Below are positions 34,069 through 44,977 of a stretch of DNA of 64,000 nucleotides, one piece after another (the stretch's first letter is position 1; each line of letters opens with the position of its first letter). Position numbers and translations under genes: made by a program. This DNA is from Cyclobacteriaceae bacterium. GTDB lineage: Bacteria > Bacteroidota > Bacteroidia > Cytophagales > Cyclobacteriaceae. The notes under the pieces were generated by a model, which did not search any database, was not told the DNA's origin, and saw only the letters and a program-made list of their open reading frames with translations. The DNA lies in contig JABFRS010000001.1 in assembly GCA_013141055.1 (NCBI GenBank), positions 62,001 to 126,000 on the forward strand, in the 5' to 3' direction.

Positions 34069-36939
34069 ATGAAAAAAATCAGTATCATTCAGATTGTTTT
34101 TCTGCTTGGGTTTGGCACCGCCGTGATGGCACAAACCAAACTGGTAGAAAAAGTAACGCAAAAGGGAAATGAGATCGTAATTCCCTATGAAAAGTATGTT
34201 TTACCTAATGGACTTACATTAGTTGTAACAGAAGATCATAGTGATCCCGTAGTTCACGTAGACATCACATATCATGTGGGCTCTGCACGTGAAGAGATCG
34301 GAAAATCAGGATTTGCTCACTTCTTTGAACACATGATGTTTCAGGGAAGCGATAACGTGGGTGATGAACAACATTTCAAAATCATAACAGAGTCCGGCGG
34401 AACTTTGAACGGTTCTACCAGCCGCGACCGCACCAACTACTATGAAACAGTTCCAAGCAACCAGCTTGAAAAAATGCTTTGGCTTGAAGCTGATCGCATG
34501 GGTTTTCTTTTGGATGCCGTTACACAGAAGAAATTTGAAATTCAGCGCGAGACTGTAAAGAATGAACGTGGCCAGAATTATGACAATCGTCCTTATGGAT
34601 TGGCTGGCGAAATGACTTCAAAAGCACTTTATCCTTATGGTCATCCTTACTCCTGGCTGACCATCGGATACATTGAAGATCTGAATCGTGTCAATGTAAA
34701 TGACCTGAAGAATTTCTTCCTCCGTTGGTATGGACCTAACAACGCTACACTTACCATTGGTGGTGATGTAAAAACTGCCGATGTTGTTAAGCTAACCGAA
34801 AAATACTTTGGTTCTATTCCTCGTGGACCAGAAGTTAAGAACATGAAGTTGGCCGCACCGGTTCTTGAAGCTGATCGCTACGTAACGCTGGTTGATAACT
34901 ATGCAAGACTTCCACAACTTTCATACACATTCCCAACTGTTCCAAGCTATCACCCTGATGAAGCAGCATTGGATTGTCTTGCCGAAGTAATCGGTCAGGG
35001 AAAAAATTCTGTGTTCTATCAGCAAATCGTTAAGGATCAGAAGGCCTTGAATGCCAATGCTTTCAATCAGACAAGTGAGCTTTCAGGAGAATTCCGCATG
35101 GGCATCACTCCTGCTCCGGGAGTATCTCTTGCCTCTTCTAAAAAGTTGTTGGATGACGCTCTTAAGGCATTTGAAGCACGTGGTGTTACAGATGATGATA
35201 TCGAAAAATTCAAAGGATCTGTTGAGTCACAATTCATTAATGGATTACAGAGCGTTGCAGGAAAAGCTACACAGCTTGCAGCATACCAGACTTACACAGG
35301 AAATCCAAACATGATCGGTGTCGAGCTTGCAAGCTATGCCAATGTGAAGAAAGAAGATGTAATGCGTGTGTATAATCAGTACATCAAAGGAAAGCCGGCC
35401 GTTATCCTCAGCATCGTGATTAAAGGGCAGGAAGCAAACGTTGCCGCACCAGCAAACTACACCGTTAATAGTGCGAATTATATGGCTCCCGATTATGGTT
35501 ATTCAGGCCTCTTATATTCCAAACCAAAAGATTCTTTCAGTCGCAAGGATATGCCTGCTTCAGGTGGAAATCCTGTTGTGAAGGTTCCTGCTTTCTGGAA
35601 GAAAACATTGGACAATGGCATAAATGTAATTGGCACTGAGAGCAATGAGCTTCCTCTTGTGACGATTTCTATTTCATTGGCTGGCGGACATTTACTTGAA
35701 GCACAGGATACATCAAGAGTTGGATTGGCTAGAATCTTCGCCATCATGATGAATGAGGACACCAAAACCCATACTGCTGAACAGATCCAGTTTGAATTGC
35801 AAAAGCTGGGAAGTTCTGTCAACATCAATAGCGAACTTGATGCCATTACCATCAATGTACAGACGCTCAAGAAGAATGTAGACAAGACATTACAGCTAGT
35901 AGAGGAGAGAATTTTAGCTCCTAAGTTCACGCAGGAAGCATTCAGCAGAATTCAGAAACAAACTATGGAAGGATTTAAGCAGAGAAAATCACAACCTGCT
36001 GTTATCGCATCCGATGTGTTCTCAAAATTGAATTACGGAAGTGCCAATATACTAGGTATGCCAGATGTTGGTACTGAGTACACTGTGAAGAATCTTACGC
36101 TAAAAGATGTTGAGCTTTACTACGATAAATTCATCTCTTCAAAAGGAGCAAAAGTTGTAGTGGTGGGTAACATCACTCAGGCTGAGATCGTTGGTAAGTT
36201 GAGCTTTTTGACAAAGCTTCCTTCCAAGGATATTCCAATGCCCGCTGTAGTAAGTGCACCAGTTATCGACAAGAACCGCATTTATCTCATTGACGTCCCT
36301 AAGGCTGCTCAGACAGAATTCAGGGTAGGATATGTAACAGGACTGAAGTATGATGCCACTGGTGATTATTACCGCGCTATCCTGATGAATTATCCTCTAG
36401 GAGGTGCTTTTAACAGCCGTGTGAACATCAATCTTCGTGAAGACAAGGGTTGGACATATGGTGCACGTGCCGGGTTCACAGCCGACAAATATGCCGGATC
36501 CTATTCTTTTAGCTCAGGTATTCGTGCCAATGCAACGGACAGTGCTTTGGTAGAGGTCATGAAGGAGTTAAACAATTATGCAAAGAATGGCATTTCAGAT
36601 GATGAGCTGAAGTTCACAAAAAGTGCTTTGGGTCAAAGCGATGCGTTGAGATATGAAACCGGTTTCCAAAAAGCTGGCTTCATCAAACGCATTCAGGACT
36701 ATAATCTACCTTCTGACTTCGTTGACCAGCAGAACAAGATTCTTGCTTCTATGACAAAAGCAGAAGTGAATAAGAATGCTTCGAAGTGGATCAAGGCTGA
36801 GAAGATGAATATTCTTCTCGTAGGTGATAAGGCAAAGATCCTTCCAGGTCTTCAGAAGCTTGGATATGAGATCATCGAACTGGATGTTAATGGTAAGGTG
36901 AAAGGTGCTGCTGAAGTCAAGCTTCCTCAGCCAAAATAG
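34069..36939 (+). CDS. M16 family zinc metallopeptidase, two fused M16 units
   Basis: 956 residues with a signal peptide (1-21). The first M16 unit carries the inverted zinc motif HFFEH (H84, E87, H88) and the distal glutamate in a conserved helix near 160. The second unit (from about residue 505) lacks HxxEH but keeps the substrate-binding segment NLREDKGWTYGARAGF, the usual arrangement of one active and one structural half joined in a chamber. Such periplasmic proteins degrade peptides or signal sequences. Monocistronic, ending in a strong terminator at 36961-36992. Confidence 0.93.
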   Translation: MKKISIIQIVFLLGFGTAVMAQTKLVEKVTQKGNEIVIPYEKYVLPNGLTLVVTEDHSDPVVHVDITYHVGSAREEIGKSGFAHFFEHMMFQGSDNVGDEQHFKIITESGGTLNGSTSRDRTNYYETVPSNQLEKMLWLEADRMGFLLDAVTQKKFEIQRETVKNERGQNYDNRPYGLAGEMTSKALYPYGHPYSWLTIGYIEDLNRVNVNDLKNFFLRWYGPNNATLTIGGDVKTADVVKLTEKYFGSIPRGPEVKNMKLAAPVLEADRYVTLVDNYARLPQLSYTFPTVPSYHPDEAALDCLAEVIGQGKNSVFYQQIVKDQKALNANAFNQTSELSGEFRMGITPAPGVSLASSKKLLDDALKAFEARGVTDDDIEKFKGSVESQFINGLQSVAGKATQLAAYQTYTGNPNMIGVELASYANVKKEDVMRVYNQYIKGKPAVILSIVIKGQEANVAAPANYTVNSANYMAPDYGYSGLLYSKPKDSFSRKDMPASGGNPVVKVPAFWKKTLDNGINVIGTESNELPLVTISISLAGGHLLEAQDTSRVGLARIFAIMMNEDTKTHTAEQIQFELQKLGSSVNINSELDAITINVQTLKKNVDKTLQLVEERILAPKFTQEAFSRIQKQTMEGFKQRKSQPAVIASDVFSKLNYGSANILGMPDVGTEYTVKNLTLKDVELYYDKFISSKGAKVVVVGNITQAEIVGKLSFLTKLPSKDIPMPAVVSAPVIDKNRIYLIDVPKAAQTEFRVGYVTGLKYDATGDYYRAILMNYPLGGAFNSRVNINLREDKGWTYGARAGFTADKYAGSYSFSSGIRANATDSALVEVMKELNNYAKNGISDDELKFTKSALGQSDALRYETGFQKAGFIKRIQDYNLPSDFVDQQNKILASMTKAEVNKNASKWIKAEKMNILLVGDKAKILPGLQKLGYEIIELDVNGKVKGAAEVKLPQPK

Positions 36940-36960
36940 AATTTGAGTTTTTGATCAATA

Positions 36961-36992
36961 AAAAATCCACCCTGATAACGGGGTGGATTTTT
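36961..36992. terminator. Bidirectional terminator between the M16 and OmpA-like genes
   Basis: A 12-bp perfect stem (AAAAATCCACCC/GGGTGGATTTTT) with an 8-base loop lies between convergent genes. A T-run follows in both readings, so it can end transcription from either side. Confidence 0.85.
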
Positions 36993-37008
36993 TTGTTTCA
37001 GTGCAGTC

Positions 37009-37674
37009 CTAATCTTTCAATATTCTCATTTCAACGCGTCGGTTGAGAGCACGCGCTTCGGGAGTATTTGCATTTAAAATAGGTTTCGTTCCACCAAAAG
37101 CTTTGGTCTTTACTCGATCCTTGGCAACGCCTTTTGAGACAATGTATTTCTTAACATTGTCAACACGTTCCTGTGAAAGTTCCATATTCTTCTTGGGATT
37201 ACCCTGATTGTCTGTATGCCCTTCCAGTTGGATCTCCAGTTTGGAATTGTCTTTCATCATGACCACCACTTCATCAAGGCCTGGAAACGACTTAGGATTA
37301 ATGATTGCCTTACCCTGTTCAAAGATTAGATGATCCAATACAATTGTCTCACCCTTCTTGGTCAGCACAATGTCGCGGACTACATTATTATTTAAATCAA
37401 TATCCTTTGGATCAACGAGCGCTGTACCAGAGATATATCCCTCTGCGTCAGCAGTGATCTGATATTTGGATGATCCGAAGATTGGAAAAGAGAAGGTACT
37501 ATCATTGAAACGACCTGTCAGACTTCCTGTTGGATAGCTTTTGTAAAATATCTTCGCCTTGATTCCCTTCTTTGTGATTGCATCCATGATCTTGCCCCTG
37601 GCGGTGATCTCCTTTTGCTGAGCTGAGACGCTGAATGAAATGACTGATATAAGAATGATCGGGAAAAGCTTCAT
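37009..37674 (-). CDS. OmpA-like outer-membrane protein
   Basis: 221 residues with a signal peptide (1-18). The first half is a carboxypeptidase-regulatory-type beta-sandwich (GKIMDAITKKGIKAKIFYKS, ITADAEGYISGTALVD). The second half (about 112-221) is an OmpA-like domain with LEGHTDNQGN and an intact peptidoglycan-binding motif (TPEARALNRRVEM). It would sit in the outer membrane or periplasm attached to the cell wall. It is a different branch from the pair at 2-3.6 kb. Confidence 0.88.
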   Translation of the reverse strand: MKLFPIILISVISFSVSAQQKEITARGKIMDAITKKGIKAKIFYKSYPTGSLTGRFNDSTFSFPIFGSSKYQITADAEGYISGTALVDPKDIDLNNNVVRDIVLTKKGETIVLDHLIFEQGKAIINPKSFPGLDEVVVMMKDNSKLEIQLEGHTDNQGNPKKNMELSQERVDNVKKYIVSKGVAKDRVKTKAFGGTKPILNANTPEARALNRRVEMRILKD

Positions 37675-37759
37675 AGTGTTGGGTCTATGAAATCAAAAGT
37701 AGCAAATTTTGGGCCGGTGGTCAGAGCTGAAAAGCGTTGATGGAAGAAACGATAATGAA

Positions 37760-37786
37760 AAGCCCACGATTCATAACCGTGGGCTT
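37760..37786 (-). terminator. Terminator of parC
   Basis: A 9-bp perfect stem AAGCCCACG/CGTGGGCTT with a 9-base loop, followed on the minus strand by TTTTC. It lies 22 bases beyond the parC stop. Confidence 0.7.
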
Positions 37787-37807
37787 GTATATATTTTGAT
37801 TAAATGA

Positions 37808-40660
37808 TCAAAGATCCAACTCAATCGTCTGGCCTGCAGTGAAAACACCCGACTTGCTTTCCTTAGGTGTCTTAGGCTTCAGGGGTTTCTGAATCTTTAC
37901 TTCTTTTTCATCTTTTTCTGGCTTTTCCCCGAAGAGGCTTGCTTGCTCCGGCTTTTGCTTTTTTGGCTGGCTTTGATCCCTTGGCTGGAGCTTTTGCGCT
38001 GGTTTTTTTGGCTGGGCGAAGAGGTCCGGCTGACTTTCCTTTTCGCTGGCTGGATCTGTTTCCGATTTTTTTTTTGACGACTGAGAATCCTTTCCGGATT
38101 CAGTCGCCACCAACTCATTGTCGTCGTCTCCTTCTTCGAGACCAGAATCTTCCGGATCCTCAACCGGTCTCACTTTAGTAACCTTATGCTGAGAAAGTCG
38201 GTTGCCGAGTGCCTTCCAACCTTTAACATCAATGATGTCTTCAAGGTTAACTACCTCAGTTTCTTTGTCTTTACCTTTTCCCTTCACAAGCTCAACTTCT
38301 ATCTCAGGAGAGTCAGAAGTGGTAACAAACTCCAATCGCGAACCGATGCCTTCAGAGATAAATCCAAACTCTTTATCGGTTGTATTGGTCTCAATCTGGA
38401 AGCGCTTTACAAAATACTGCTTGCTCTCTCCATCAATGTATACTGCTGATATTGCTTTCTTAGGATTAAGCTTCTCAACAAGGATGGTCTTCTCTGGCTC
38501 ATAGCGGTTGCTGAGATCATATGAAGTGATCTTGTACGATCCACTCTTGGTAATCGCCAGTATCTGATCATCTCCGTCAAATTTCCCAACATGCTTGCCA
38601 CGCTTTTCCTTATTCAGTCTGCCAGAGGCCTCATCGAACCAAAGATCAAGCCCACTGAGCGTTGAACCTTTTGCCTCCTTGAAGTCTACCTTGCGAACAG
38701 GATATTTAGTGATGGTATTCCCCCTCGCTCCACGTCCCTTGATCTCAAGCTCTGAGAAGTCAAAATCAAAGACCTTCTTGCGCGCTGTACTCGATTGGCT
38801 AAGTTTCACCTCCACGACTTCAGCATCTCCATTTGGATTGGCGCTGAGGTACTGGACTTTGCTGTTAGGATTACCCTGATCCAGGTTGTATTCCTTATCC
38901 CGGATGATGGCTGGCATGGAGAATCTCTTGGCGAATGCTTTCCCGCTCTTGCCATCGCTGTAGATAAGGTTATAGACCATGCGTTCGTCACCTTTTTTCC
39001 AGATTCCAACGTACATAATATCCTTACCCATGTAAACTTTCTCTGAAATACGCTTCACAACGGCCTTGCCGTCTCTGCGGATTGCAATGATGTCATCAAG
39101 CTCCGAACAGTCGGCGATGAACTCATCACGCTTCAATCCCCACCCAATAAAGCCGTCTTCACGGTTCACATAGAGCTTCTGATTGTTTGCGATTACGTCG
39201 GTGGCTGTTACAGACTGGAAGCTCTTTATCTCGGTCTTCCGCTCGCGTCCTTTACCGTACTTATCCAGGAGATTCTGGTAGTAAGCGATCGCAAATTCCG
39301 TAAGGTGCTTCAGGTTATGAATAACCTGCTTTAATTCCTTTTCGAGATCTTTCAGAAGCTCATCCGCCTTGAAGGCATCGTACTTGGAAATACGCTTGAT
39401 TCTGATCTCCAGAAGACGAAGGATATCATCGCGTGTGATCTCACGGTAAAACTGCTTCTTGAATGGCTTTAAACCCTTATCGACCGTCTTGATAACATCT
39501 TCAAATGTTTCGCATTGCTCGATATCACGGTAGATCCTGTTCTCAATAAATATTTTCTCAAGAGAAGAGAAGAGGATTTTCTCCATCAACTCTGCCTTTC
39601 GTATCTCCAGTTCCTGCTTAAGGAGCCTTACAGTGTGCTCAGTGTTATATTTAAGAATATCACTGACCTTCATGAACATTGGCTTGTCCTTGACGATCAC
39701 ACACGCATTCGGCGAAATAGAAACTTCACAATCTGTGAAAGCATACAAAGCATCAATTGCAATTTCAGGTGACAGGCCAGGCTGAAGATGGATCATGATC
39801 TCAACATCCTTGGCTGTATTATCAACCACCTGTTTGACCTTGATCTTTCCTTTTTCACTTGCCTTGACGATAGATTCCATCAAAGAAGTGGTAGTAGTTC
39901 CGAAAGGTATCTCCTTGATAACCAGGGCCTTTTTATCAAGTATTTCAATCTTAGCCCTTACCTTGATTTTACCTCCACGCAATCCCTGATCGTATTCAGA
40001 AAAATCTGCAATACCACCTGTAAGAAAGTCCGGATAAATCTTGGCGCTCTTTCCTTTCAAAATATCAATAGATGCCTTTATCAACTCACAGAAATTGTGA
40101 GGGAGGATCTTTGTAGACAATCCAACAGCAATACCCTCTACTCCCTGCGCTAACAAGAGCGGGAATTTTACAGGCAAAGTCACTGGCTCTTTCTTCCGAC
40201 CGTCGTATGACAATTGCCACTCTGTAGTTTGTGGATTGTAGACAACATCCAATGCGAATTTGGATGGGCGTGCTTCGATATAACGAGGTGCAGCAGCGCT
40301 ATCACCAGTTCGAACATCACCCCAGTTACCCTGGGTATCAATTAAAAGATCTTTCTGGCCAATGTTGACGATGGCTTCTCCAATAGCAGCATCACCATGA
40401 GGGTGATATTGCATCGTATTTCCAATGACGTTTGCCACCTTATTAAAGCGACCGTCATCCATTTCCTTCAGTGAATGTGCAATTCTACGCTGCACTGGTT
40501 TCAATCCATCTTCGATGCGGGGAACAGCGCGCTCCAGGATCACATACGATGCGTAATCGAGAAACCAGTTTTCGTAAAGACCATCGATGGAGATGAGCTC
40601 GTGAACAACGTCTTCACTCTTTTCGCTACCCTTTGCTTTTGAAGCTTTCTTCTTACTCAT
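37808..40660 (-). CDS. parC: DNA topoisomerase IV subunit A
   Basis: 950 residues. Type IIA topoisomerase subunit that cuts and reseals DNA when decatenating chromosomes. The catalytic tyrosine is Y127 in APRYIEA, and the quinolone-pocket region YHPHGDAAIGEAI (85-97) is intact. A C-terminal pinwheel-like domain follows, lacking an obvious GyrA box, and the protein ends with about 130 low-complexity residues rich in K, E, Q, P and S (from about 820). Pairing with parE 52 bases upstream supports topo IV rather than gyrase. The charged tail is longer than in most ParC proteins. Confidence 0.92.
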   Translation of the reverse strand: MSKKKASKAKGSEKSEDVVHELISIDGLYENWFLDYASYVILERAVPRIEDGLKPVQRRIAHSLKEMDDGRFNKVANVIGNTMQYHPHGDAAIGEAIVNIGQKDLLIDTQGNWGDVRTGDSAAAPRYIEARPSKFALDVVYNPQTTEWQLSYDGRKKEPVTLPVKFPLLLAQGVEGIAVGLSTKILPHNFCELIKASIDILKGKSAKIYPDFLTGGIADFSEYDQGLRGGKIKVRAKIEILDKKALVIKEIPFGTTTTSLMESIVKASEKGKIKVKQVVDNTAKDVEIMIHLQPGLSPEIAIDALYAFTDCEVSISPNACVIVKDKPMFMKVSDILKYNTEHTVRLLKQELEIRKAELMEKILFSSLEKIFIENRIYRDIEQCETFEDVIKTVDKGLKPFKKQFYREITRDDILRLLEIRIKRISKYDAFKADELLKDLEKELKQVIHNLKHLTEFAIAYYQNLLDKYGKGRERKTEIKSFQSVTATDVIANNQKLYVNREDGFIGWGLKRDEFIADCSELDDIIAIRRDGKAVVKRISEKVYMGKDIMYVGIWKKGDERMVYNLIYSDGKSGKAFAKRFSMPAIIRDKEYNLDQGNPNSKVQYLSANPNGDAEVVEVKLSQSSTARKKVFDFDFSELEIKGRGARGNTITKYPVRKVDFKEAKGSTLSGLDLWFDEASGRLNKEKRGKHVGKFDGDDQILAITKSGSYKITSYDLSNRYEPEKTILVEKLNPKKAISAVYIDGESKQYFVKRFQIETNTTDKEFGFISEGIGSRLEFVTTSDSPEIEVELVKGKGKDKETEVVNLEDIIDVKGWKALGNRLSQHKVTKVRPVEDPEDSGLEEGDDDNELVATESGKDSQSSKKKSETDPASEKESQPDLFAQPKKPAQKLQPRDQSQPKKQKPEQASLFGEKPEKDEKEVKIQKPLKPKTPKESKSGVFTAGQTIELDL

Positions 40661-40712
40661 ATTAAGTTCTGACTCTTTATATTACTTCCAATTGTTATTT
40701 GTTGCCCTCTGA

Positions 40713-42596
40713 CTATGCCTCTTCTTCCACTACTGGCATGGCTTCTTCCTTCACCTGATCCATTTCAATCCGAAGGTTTTCAATAATAAAATCCTGTCGA
40801 TCCGGAGTGTTCTTACCCATGTAGAATTCCAACGTCTTGATCAGGTGTTTCTCTTTATCAATTCTTACCGGCTGCAAACGGATTTCATCACCAATAAAAT
40901 TCCCAAATTCTTCCGGAGATATCTCTCCCAATCCTTTGAAGCGTGTTATCTCAGGTTTGTTTCCAAGTTTGGAGACAGCAGCCTGTTTTTCTTCCTCGCT
41001 GTAGCAATAGATTGTTTCCTTTTTGTTGCGTACACGGAATAATGGAGTTTCCAGAATATAAACATGACCTGCTTTTACCAGATCGGGGAAGAATTGAAGG
41101 AAGAACGTCATCAGCAGAAGACGTATGTGCATGCCGTCAACGTCAGCATCGGTTGCAACAATCACTTTATTATAGCGAAGTCCATCCATGCCATCCTCAA
41201 TGTTCAGGGCGTGCTGGAGGAGGTTGAATTCCTCATTCTCATACACAACCTTTTTAGTGAGTCCAAAGCAGTTCAGAGGCTTTCCACGCAAGCTGAATAC
41301 TGCCTGTGTCTCCACATCTCTTGATTTGGTGATCGATCCGCTGGCAGAATCTCCCTCAGTAATAAAGACCACTGATTCTGCACCCTTCTCCCCTTTTTCA
41401 TCATCAAAATGAAACCTGCAATCGCGAAGTTTCTTGTTGTGAAGATTTGCCTTTTTGGCACGTTCATTGGCAAGCTTCTTAATACCTGCTATTTCCTTGC
41501 GCTCACGTTCTGACTGAAGAATCCGCTTTTGCATTGCCTCCGCGATCTTCGGATTTTTATTGAGGTAGATCTCAAGTTCTTTCGCTACAAAGTCGCCGAC
41601 AAAGTTCTTGACAGTAGCCCCATCAGGTGCCATATAGATAGAACCAAGCTTTGTCTTGGTCTGTGATTCAAACACGGGTTCCTGTACACGAACCGCAATG
41701 GCTGCTACAACGCTTGCGCGAATATCGGCTGCATCATAATCCTTCTTGAAATAGTCACGCACACCACGGATCATTCCTTCACGGAAAGCTGCAAGGTGAG
41801 TTCCGCCCTGTGTTGTATTCTGACCATTGACAAAAGAGTAATATTCTTCTCCGTACTGATTGCCATGCGTCAGTGCAACTTCAATGTCATCCCCTTTGAA
41901 ATGAATAATTGGATATTGAATTTCTTCAGCGTCTGACTTGGCTTTTAACAGGTCAAGAAGCCCATCTTTTGAAAAGAATTTCTGACCGTTGTAATTGATT
42001 GTAAGGCCTGCGTTGAGGAATGCATAATTCCACATCAGGTCATCGAGGTATTCAAAGATGAAGTGATAGTTTTTGAACATCGTTCCATCTGGCTCAAACT
42101 CTACCAGAGTACCGTTGCGATCGCTGGTTTTTGAAAGCTTGCTGTCATTGGTAAGAACACCTTTCTTGAACTCGGCTAATTTTGTCTGACCTTCACGATA
42201 CGCCTGAACTTTGAAATAGCTTGACAATGCGTTCACAGCTTTGGTACCCACCCCATTCAAACCCACTGATTTCTGGAATGCCCCTGAATCGTACTTTGCG
42301 CCTGTATTGATCTTGGAAACAACATCAACAACTTTACCGAGAGGAATACCCCGGCCGTAATCACGAACGACTACTTTCTGATCGGTAATCTTGACATCGA
42401 TGCTTTTTCCATAGCCCATCATGTGCTCATCGATGCAATTATCCATTACCTCTTTTACAAGGACATAGATACCGTCGTCTTTTGCGGAGCCATCTCCCAG
42501 TTTACCGATATACATTCCGGGACGAAGCCGGATATGCTCTCTCCAATCGAGTGACCTGATGCTCGATTCATTATAATCACTACTTTCCTTCGCCAT
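40713..42596 (-). CDS. parE: DNA topoisomerase IV subunit B
   Basis: 627 residues. ATPase subunit of topoisomerase IV. The GHKL elements ([23 protein letters not shown] and [15 protein letters not shown]), the transducer lysine region QTKTKLGS, and the TOPRIM metal site ([10 protein letters not shown] and [10 protein letters not shown]) are all visible. The length lacks the large insert of GyrB. It starts the parE-parC pair. Confidence 0.94.
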   Translation of the reverse strand: MAKESSDYNESSIRSLDWREHIRLRPGMYIGKLGDGSAKDDGIYVLVKEVMDNCIDEHMMGYGKSIDVKITDQKVVVRDYGRGIPLGKVVDVVSKINTGAKYDSGAFQKSVGLNGVGTKAVNALSSYFKVQAYREGQTKLAEFKKGVLTNDSKLSKTSDRNGTLVEFEPDGTMFKNYHFIFEYLDDLMWNYAFLNAGLTINYNGQKFFSKDGLLDLLKAKSDAEEIQYPIIHFKGDDIEVALTHGNQYGEEYYSFVNGQNTTQGGTHLAAFREGMIRGVRDYFKKDYDAADIRASVVAAIAVRVQEPVFESQTKTKLGSIYMAPDGATVKNFVGDFVAKELEIYLNKNPKIAEAMQKRILQSERERKEIAGIKKLANERAKKANLHNKKLRDCRFHFDDEKGEKGAESVVFITEGDSASGSITKSRDVETQAVFSLRGKPLNCFGLTKKVVYENEEFNLLQHALNIEDGMDGLRYNKVIVATDADVDGMHIRLLLMTFFLQFFPDLVKAGHVYILETPLFRVRNKKETIYCYSEEEKQAAVSKLGNKPEITRFKGLGEISPEEFGNFIGDEIRLQPVRIDKEKHLIKTLEFYMGKNTPDRQDFIIENLRIEMDQVKEEAMPVVEEEA

Positions 42597-42826
42597 TCAA
42601 CTTCAGTGGTTAAAATAAAATTATAAGGTTATGATCGCTGCACAGAGACTAAAAAGTAAAGCTGATCAGATCAGTTTATTACAGTTAAAAAAATTCAGTG
42701 TGCTGCTTATCAACTCAAGAACGAAAATTTTAAAACGATTTCAATACATGATTTAATCTTTTCAACTACAAATCTTCGCGAAATGACCATGTTTAACTTA
42801 TTGACAATCAAGTGATAATACTGGTT

Positions 42827-43267
42827 TTATCCAATCGACTGTTTACTCGTAAATCTTTGTGAAAGTGAATAGATGGGCCACAGAAAGGACCAAATCACTA
42901 CCAACGCAAGACTGCCATAAATGATATAGCCAATGCTGTTATAGTTGAATCGCTCCTGGCTATTGTAGGCATTCAGAAATTGCAGGGTGACGATGAGGAA
43001 TAAATTCAGGAAGGCGATGAGTCCATGGAACCATGCTTTGAAATAGTCCCCTTTCTTCAAATACAACTTCGGTATGATAAAGACCATTCCATTAATGACG
43101 GCCATCAATCCCAGCATTGCATAGAAAAGACCTTCTCTGGAAATGGAATAAGTATTGCCTTCTGACAGGGATATCTCTTCAGGATAGGAAGCATAATTAT
43201 ACATGAACATACCCACTGTCGTTAGCAGGGACAAAAGCCAAACCCCTTTAAATATCTTCCCAATCAT
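42827..43267 (-). CDS. Four-helix membrane protein, unknown
   Basis: 146 residues, not recognised. Four hydrophobic segments are visible (about 8-25, 48-68, 84-100 and 113-132), with a short polar tail (QRFTSKQSIG). It is probably an inner-membrane protein. The 230 bases between it and parE hold nothing I can identify. It is divergent from the sterol-desaturase-like gene. Confidence 0.7.
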   Translation of the reverse strand: MIGKIFKGVWLLSLLTTVGMFMYNYASYPEEISLSEGNTYSISREGLFYAMLGLMAVINGMVFIIPKLYLKKGDYFKAWFHGLIAFLNLFLIVTLQFLNAYNSQERFNYNSIGYIIYGSLALVVIWSFLWPIYSLSQRFTSKQSIG

Positions 43268-43334
43268 ATATTATCTTACAAGGCCGCAAGTTAATAGTTT
43301 CATCCTTACAACTTTGTTTTCGGGCTTCCCGATC

Positions 43335-43352
43335 GTTCAATTTTTTTTGAAC
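43335..43352. promoter_or_regulatory. Inverted repeat upstream of the sterol desaturase-like gene
   Basis: GTTCAA-TTTTTT-TTGAAC is a perfect 6-bp inverted repeat between divergent genes. The TTGAAC arm is followed by TAATTTTA, one mismatch from the -7 consensus, so it may be an operator or part of the -33 region. Confidence 0.35.
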
Positions 43353-43393
43353 TAATTTTACGCCAAACCGGAGCATTCTAAATTTGATCCGCT

Positions 43394-44623
43394 ATGAATA
43401 TTAATCCGATTATCTTGTCCATCCCCATCTTCTTTATCCTTATTGGGATAGAATTGGTCGTGGAAAGGTTTTCACATAAGAAGCTTTACAGCATGCCTGA
43501 TTCCGTAGCAAACATCAGCTGTGGAATTACCTCTCAGTTATCCGGTTTGTTTATGCGCGTACTCGCCATCGGTGTATATGAAATAGTGTATGCGAATTTC
43601 GCTCTCTTCACCATGGAGAAAACCTGGCTCTACTGGCTCGGACTTTTCCTGCTGACAGACCTAACGTACTACTGGGCACACCGAATGAGTCATGAGGTGA
43701 ATCTCTTCTGGGGTGGTCACGTTGTTCATCATCAAAGTGAGGAGTACAACCTTTCCGTAGCTCTTCGGCAAAGCAGCTTTCAGGTAGTCTGGACTTTTGC
43801 GTTCAGTCTTCCGATCGCGATCATTGGATTCGATACGACGGATTTCATTCTGATCTCTGCTTTAAACACTCTTTATCAGTTCTGGATTCATACAGAAGCC
43901 ATTAAAAAGATGGGATGGTTTGAATACATTTTCAATACTCCCTCCCATCACCGTGTTCATCATGGAAGAAATCCAAAATATATCGATAAGAACCATGCAG
44001 GATCTTTGATCATCTGGGACAAGATGTTTGGAACCTTTCAGGCAGAAGAAGAACAACCTGTGTATGGTATCACAAAACCTATCAATAGCTGGAATCCTAT
44101 CTGGGCAAACTTTGATCATTATGCCAGCATGGCAACAGATCTGAAAATGATCACTTCCTGGAAGGATAAGTTTAAATACCTGTTCAAAAAACCAGGCTGG
44201 CTTCCTGAGAATCTTGGAGGTTATCGTCCTGCTCCATCAATCGACATGGAACGGTACAAGAAGTATCGTACACCTGCTCCTATCTCGTTAAATTATTATG
44301 TTCTTTTTCAATACGTAGTATGTCTGATCGGAACTTCTCTCTTTCTCTTTAACCAGCCAAAATTTTCGATGCCGGAAAAGGCAATCATTGCTGCGATGAT
44401 CTCCCTCGTGGTGGTTAATTGCGGAGTTCTCTTTGAAAACAAGAGTTGGGTAAAAATCGCCGAATGGATCCGCATCCTTTCCTATCCCGCCATCCTCATC
44501 ATTCTGACTTTTATCAATCAATGGACTTTTAATTATATTCTGATTGCAGTAGGCTACCTGATCATTTCGGCTGCCTGGTTCTATTCTGTATCCAAAAAAC
44601 TTCATGTCGCAAAAGCTCTATAG
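43394..44623 (+). CDS. Sterol desaturase/fatty acid hydroxylase family membrane protein
   Basis: 409 residues. This is a di-iron integral membrane oxygenase family acting on lipid chains or ether lipids. The three histidine boxes are visible: HRMSH, HVVHH and HRVHH, with membrane helices around them. The arrangement and a C-terminal block of further helices resemble the alkylglycerol monooxygenase (TMEM195) branch. Its last 20 bases overlap the following lipoprotein gene in another frame. The substrate is not deducible. Confidence 0.88.
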   Translation: MNINPIILSIPIFFILIGIELVVERFSHKKLYSMPDSVANISCGITSQLSGLFMRVLAIGVYEIVYANFALFTMEKTWLYWLGLFLLTDLTYYWAHRMSHEVNLFWGGHVVHHQSEEYNLSVALRQSSFQVVWTFAFSLPIAIIGFDTTDFILISALNTLYQFWIHTEAIKKMGWFEYIFNTPSHHRVHHGRNPKYIDKNHAGSLIIWDKMFGTFQAEEEQPVYGITKPINSWNPIWANFDHYASMATDLKMITSWKDKFKYLFKKPGWLPENLGGYRPAPSIDMERYKKYRTPAPISLNYYVLFQYVVCLIGTSLFLFNQPKFSMPEKAIIAAMISLVVVNCGVLFENKSWVKIAEWIRILSYPAILIILTFINQWTFNYILIAVGYLIISAAWFYSVSKKLHVAKAL

Positions 44624-44969
44624 TATCCTTCTTATCCTTATTCTATTTTCATGTGGTAAAGATCTGCCAAAGCTTGAAGGGATGGATCTTGATAAATGGA
44701 AGAATGACAAGAACGCTTGTCTCGGGGATCGCAAAGAAATGGAGGCAGCCCTTCAAACTGAGAAAACAAAGTTGAAGGGCCTTTCAGAAATGGACATCAT
44801 CAAACTGCTTGGAAAACCTGATGGCAATGAACTCTCAGAACGCAATCAGAAATTCTACATGTATTATATCAACGCAAGCCCTGCCTGCTCCCTGGCTGAC
44901 TCTTCTGCAAGAAAGTTGATTCTCCGCTTTAATGCTATGGGCTATGCCCAGTTGACTTCTATCGAGTAA
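44604..44969 (+). CDS. Small lipoprotein, BamE/SmpA-like pattern
   Basis: 121 residues. A lipoprotein signal with lipobox LFSC (C17) precedes a small domain. The segment MDIIKLLGKPDGNELSERNQ followed by YMYYI resembles the LGxPD turn and following strand of BamE/SmpA-type proteins, but the match is short and I do not claim a BAM role. The gene starts inside the end of the sterol desaturase-like gene (20-base overlap), so the two are probably co-transcribed. Confidence 0.65.
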   Translation: MSQKLYSILLILILFSCGKDLPKLEGMDLDKWKNDKNACLGDRKEMEAALQTEKTKLKGLSEMDIIKLLGKPDGNELSERNQKFYMYYINASPACSLADSSARKLILRFNAMGYAQLTSIE

Positions 44970-44977
44970 TTAGTAAC

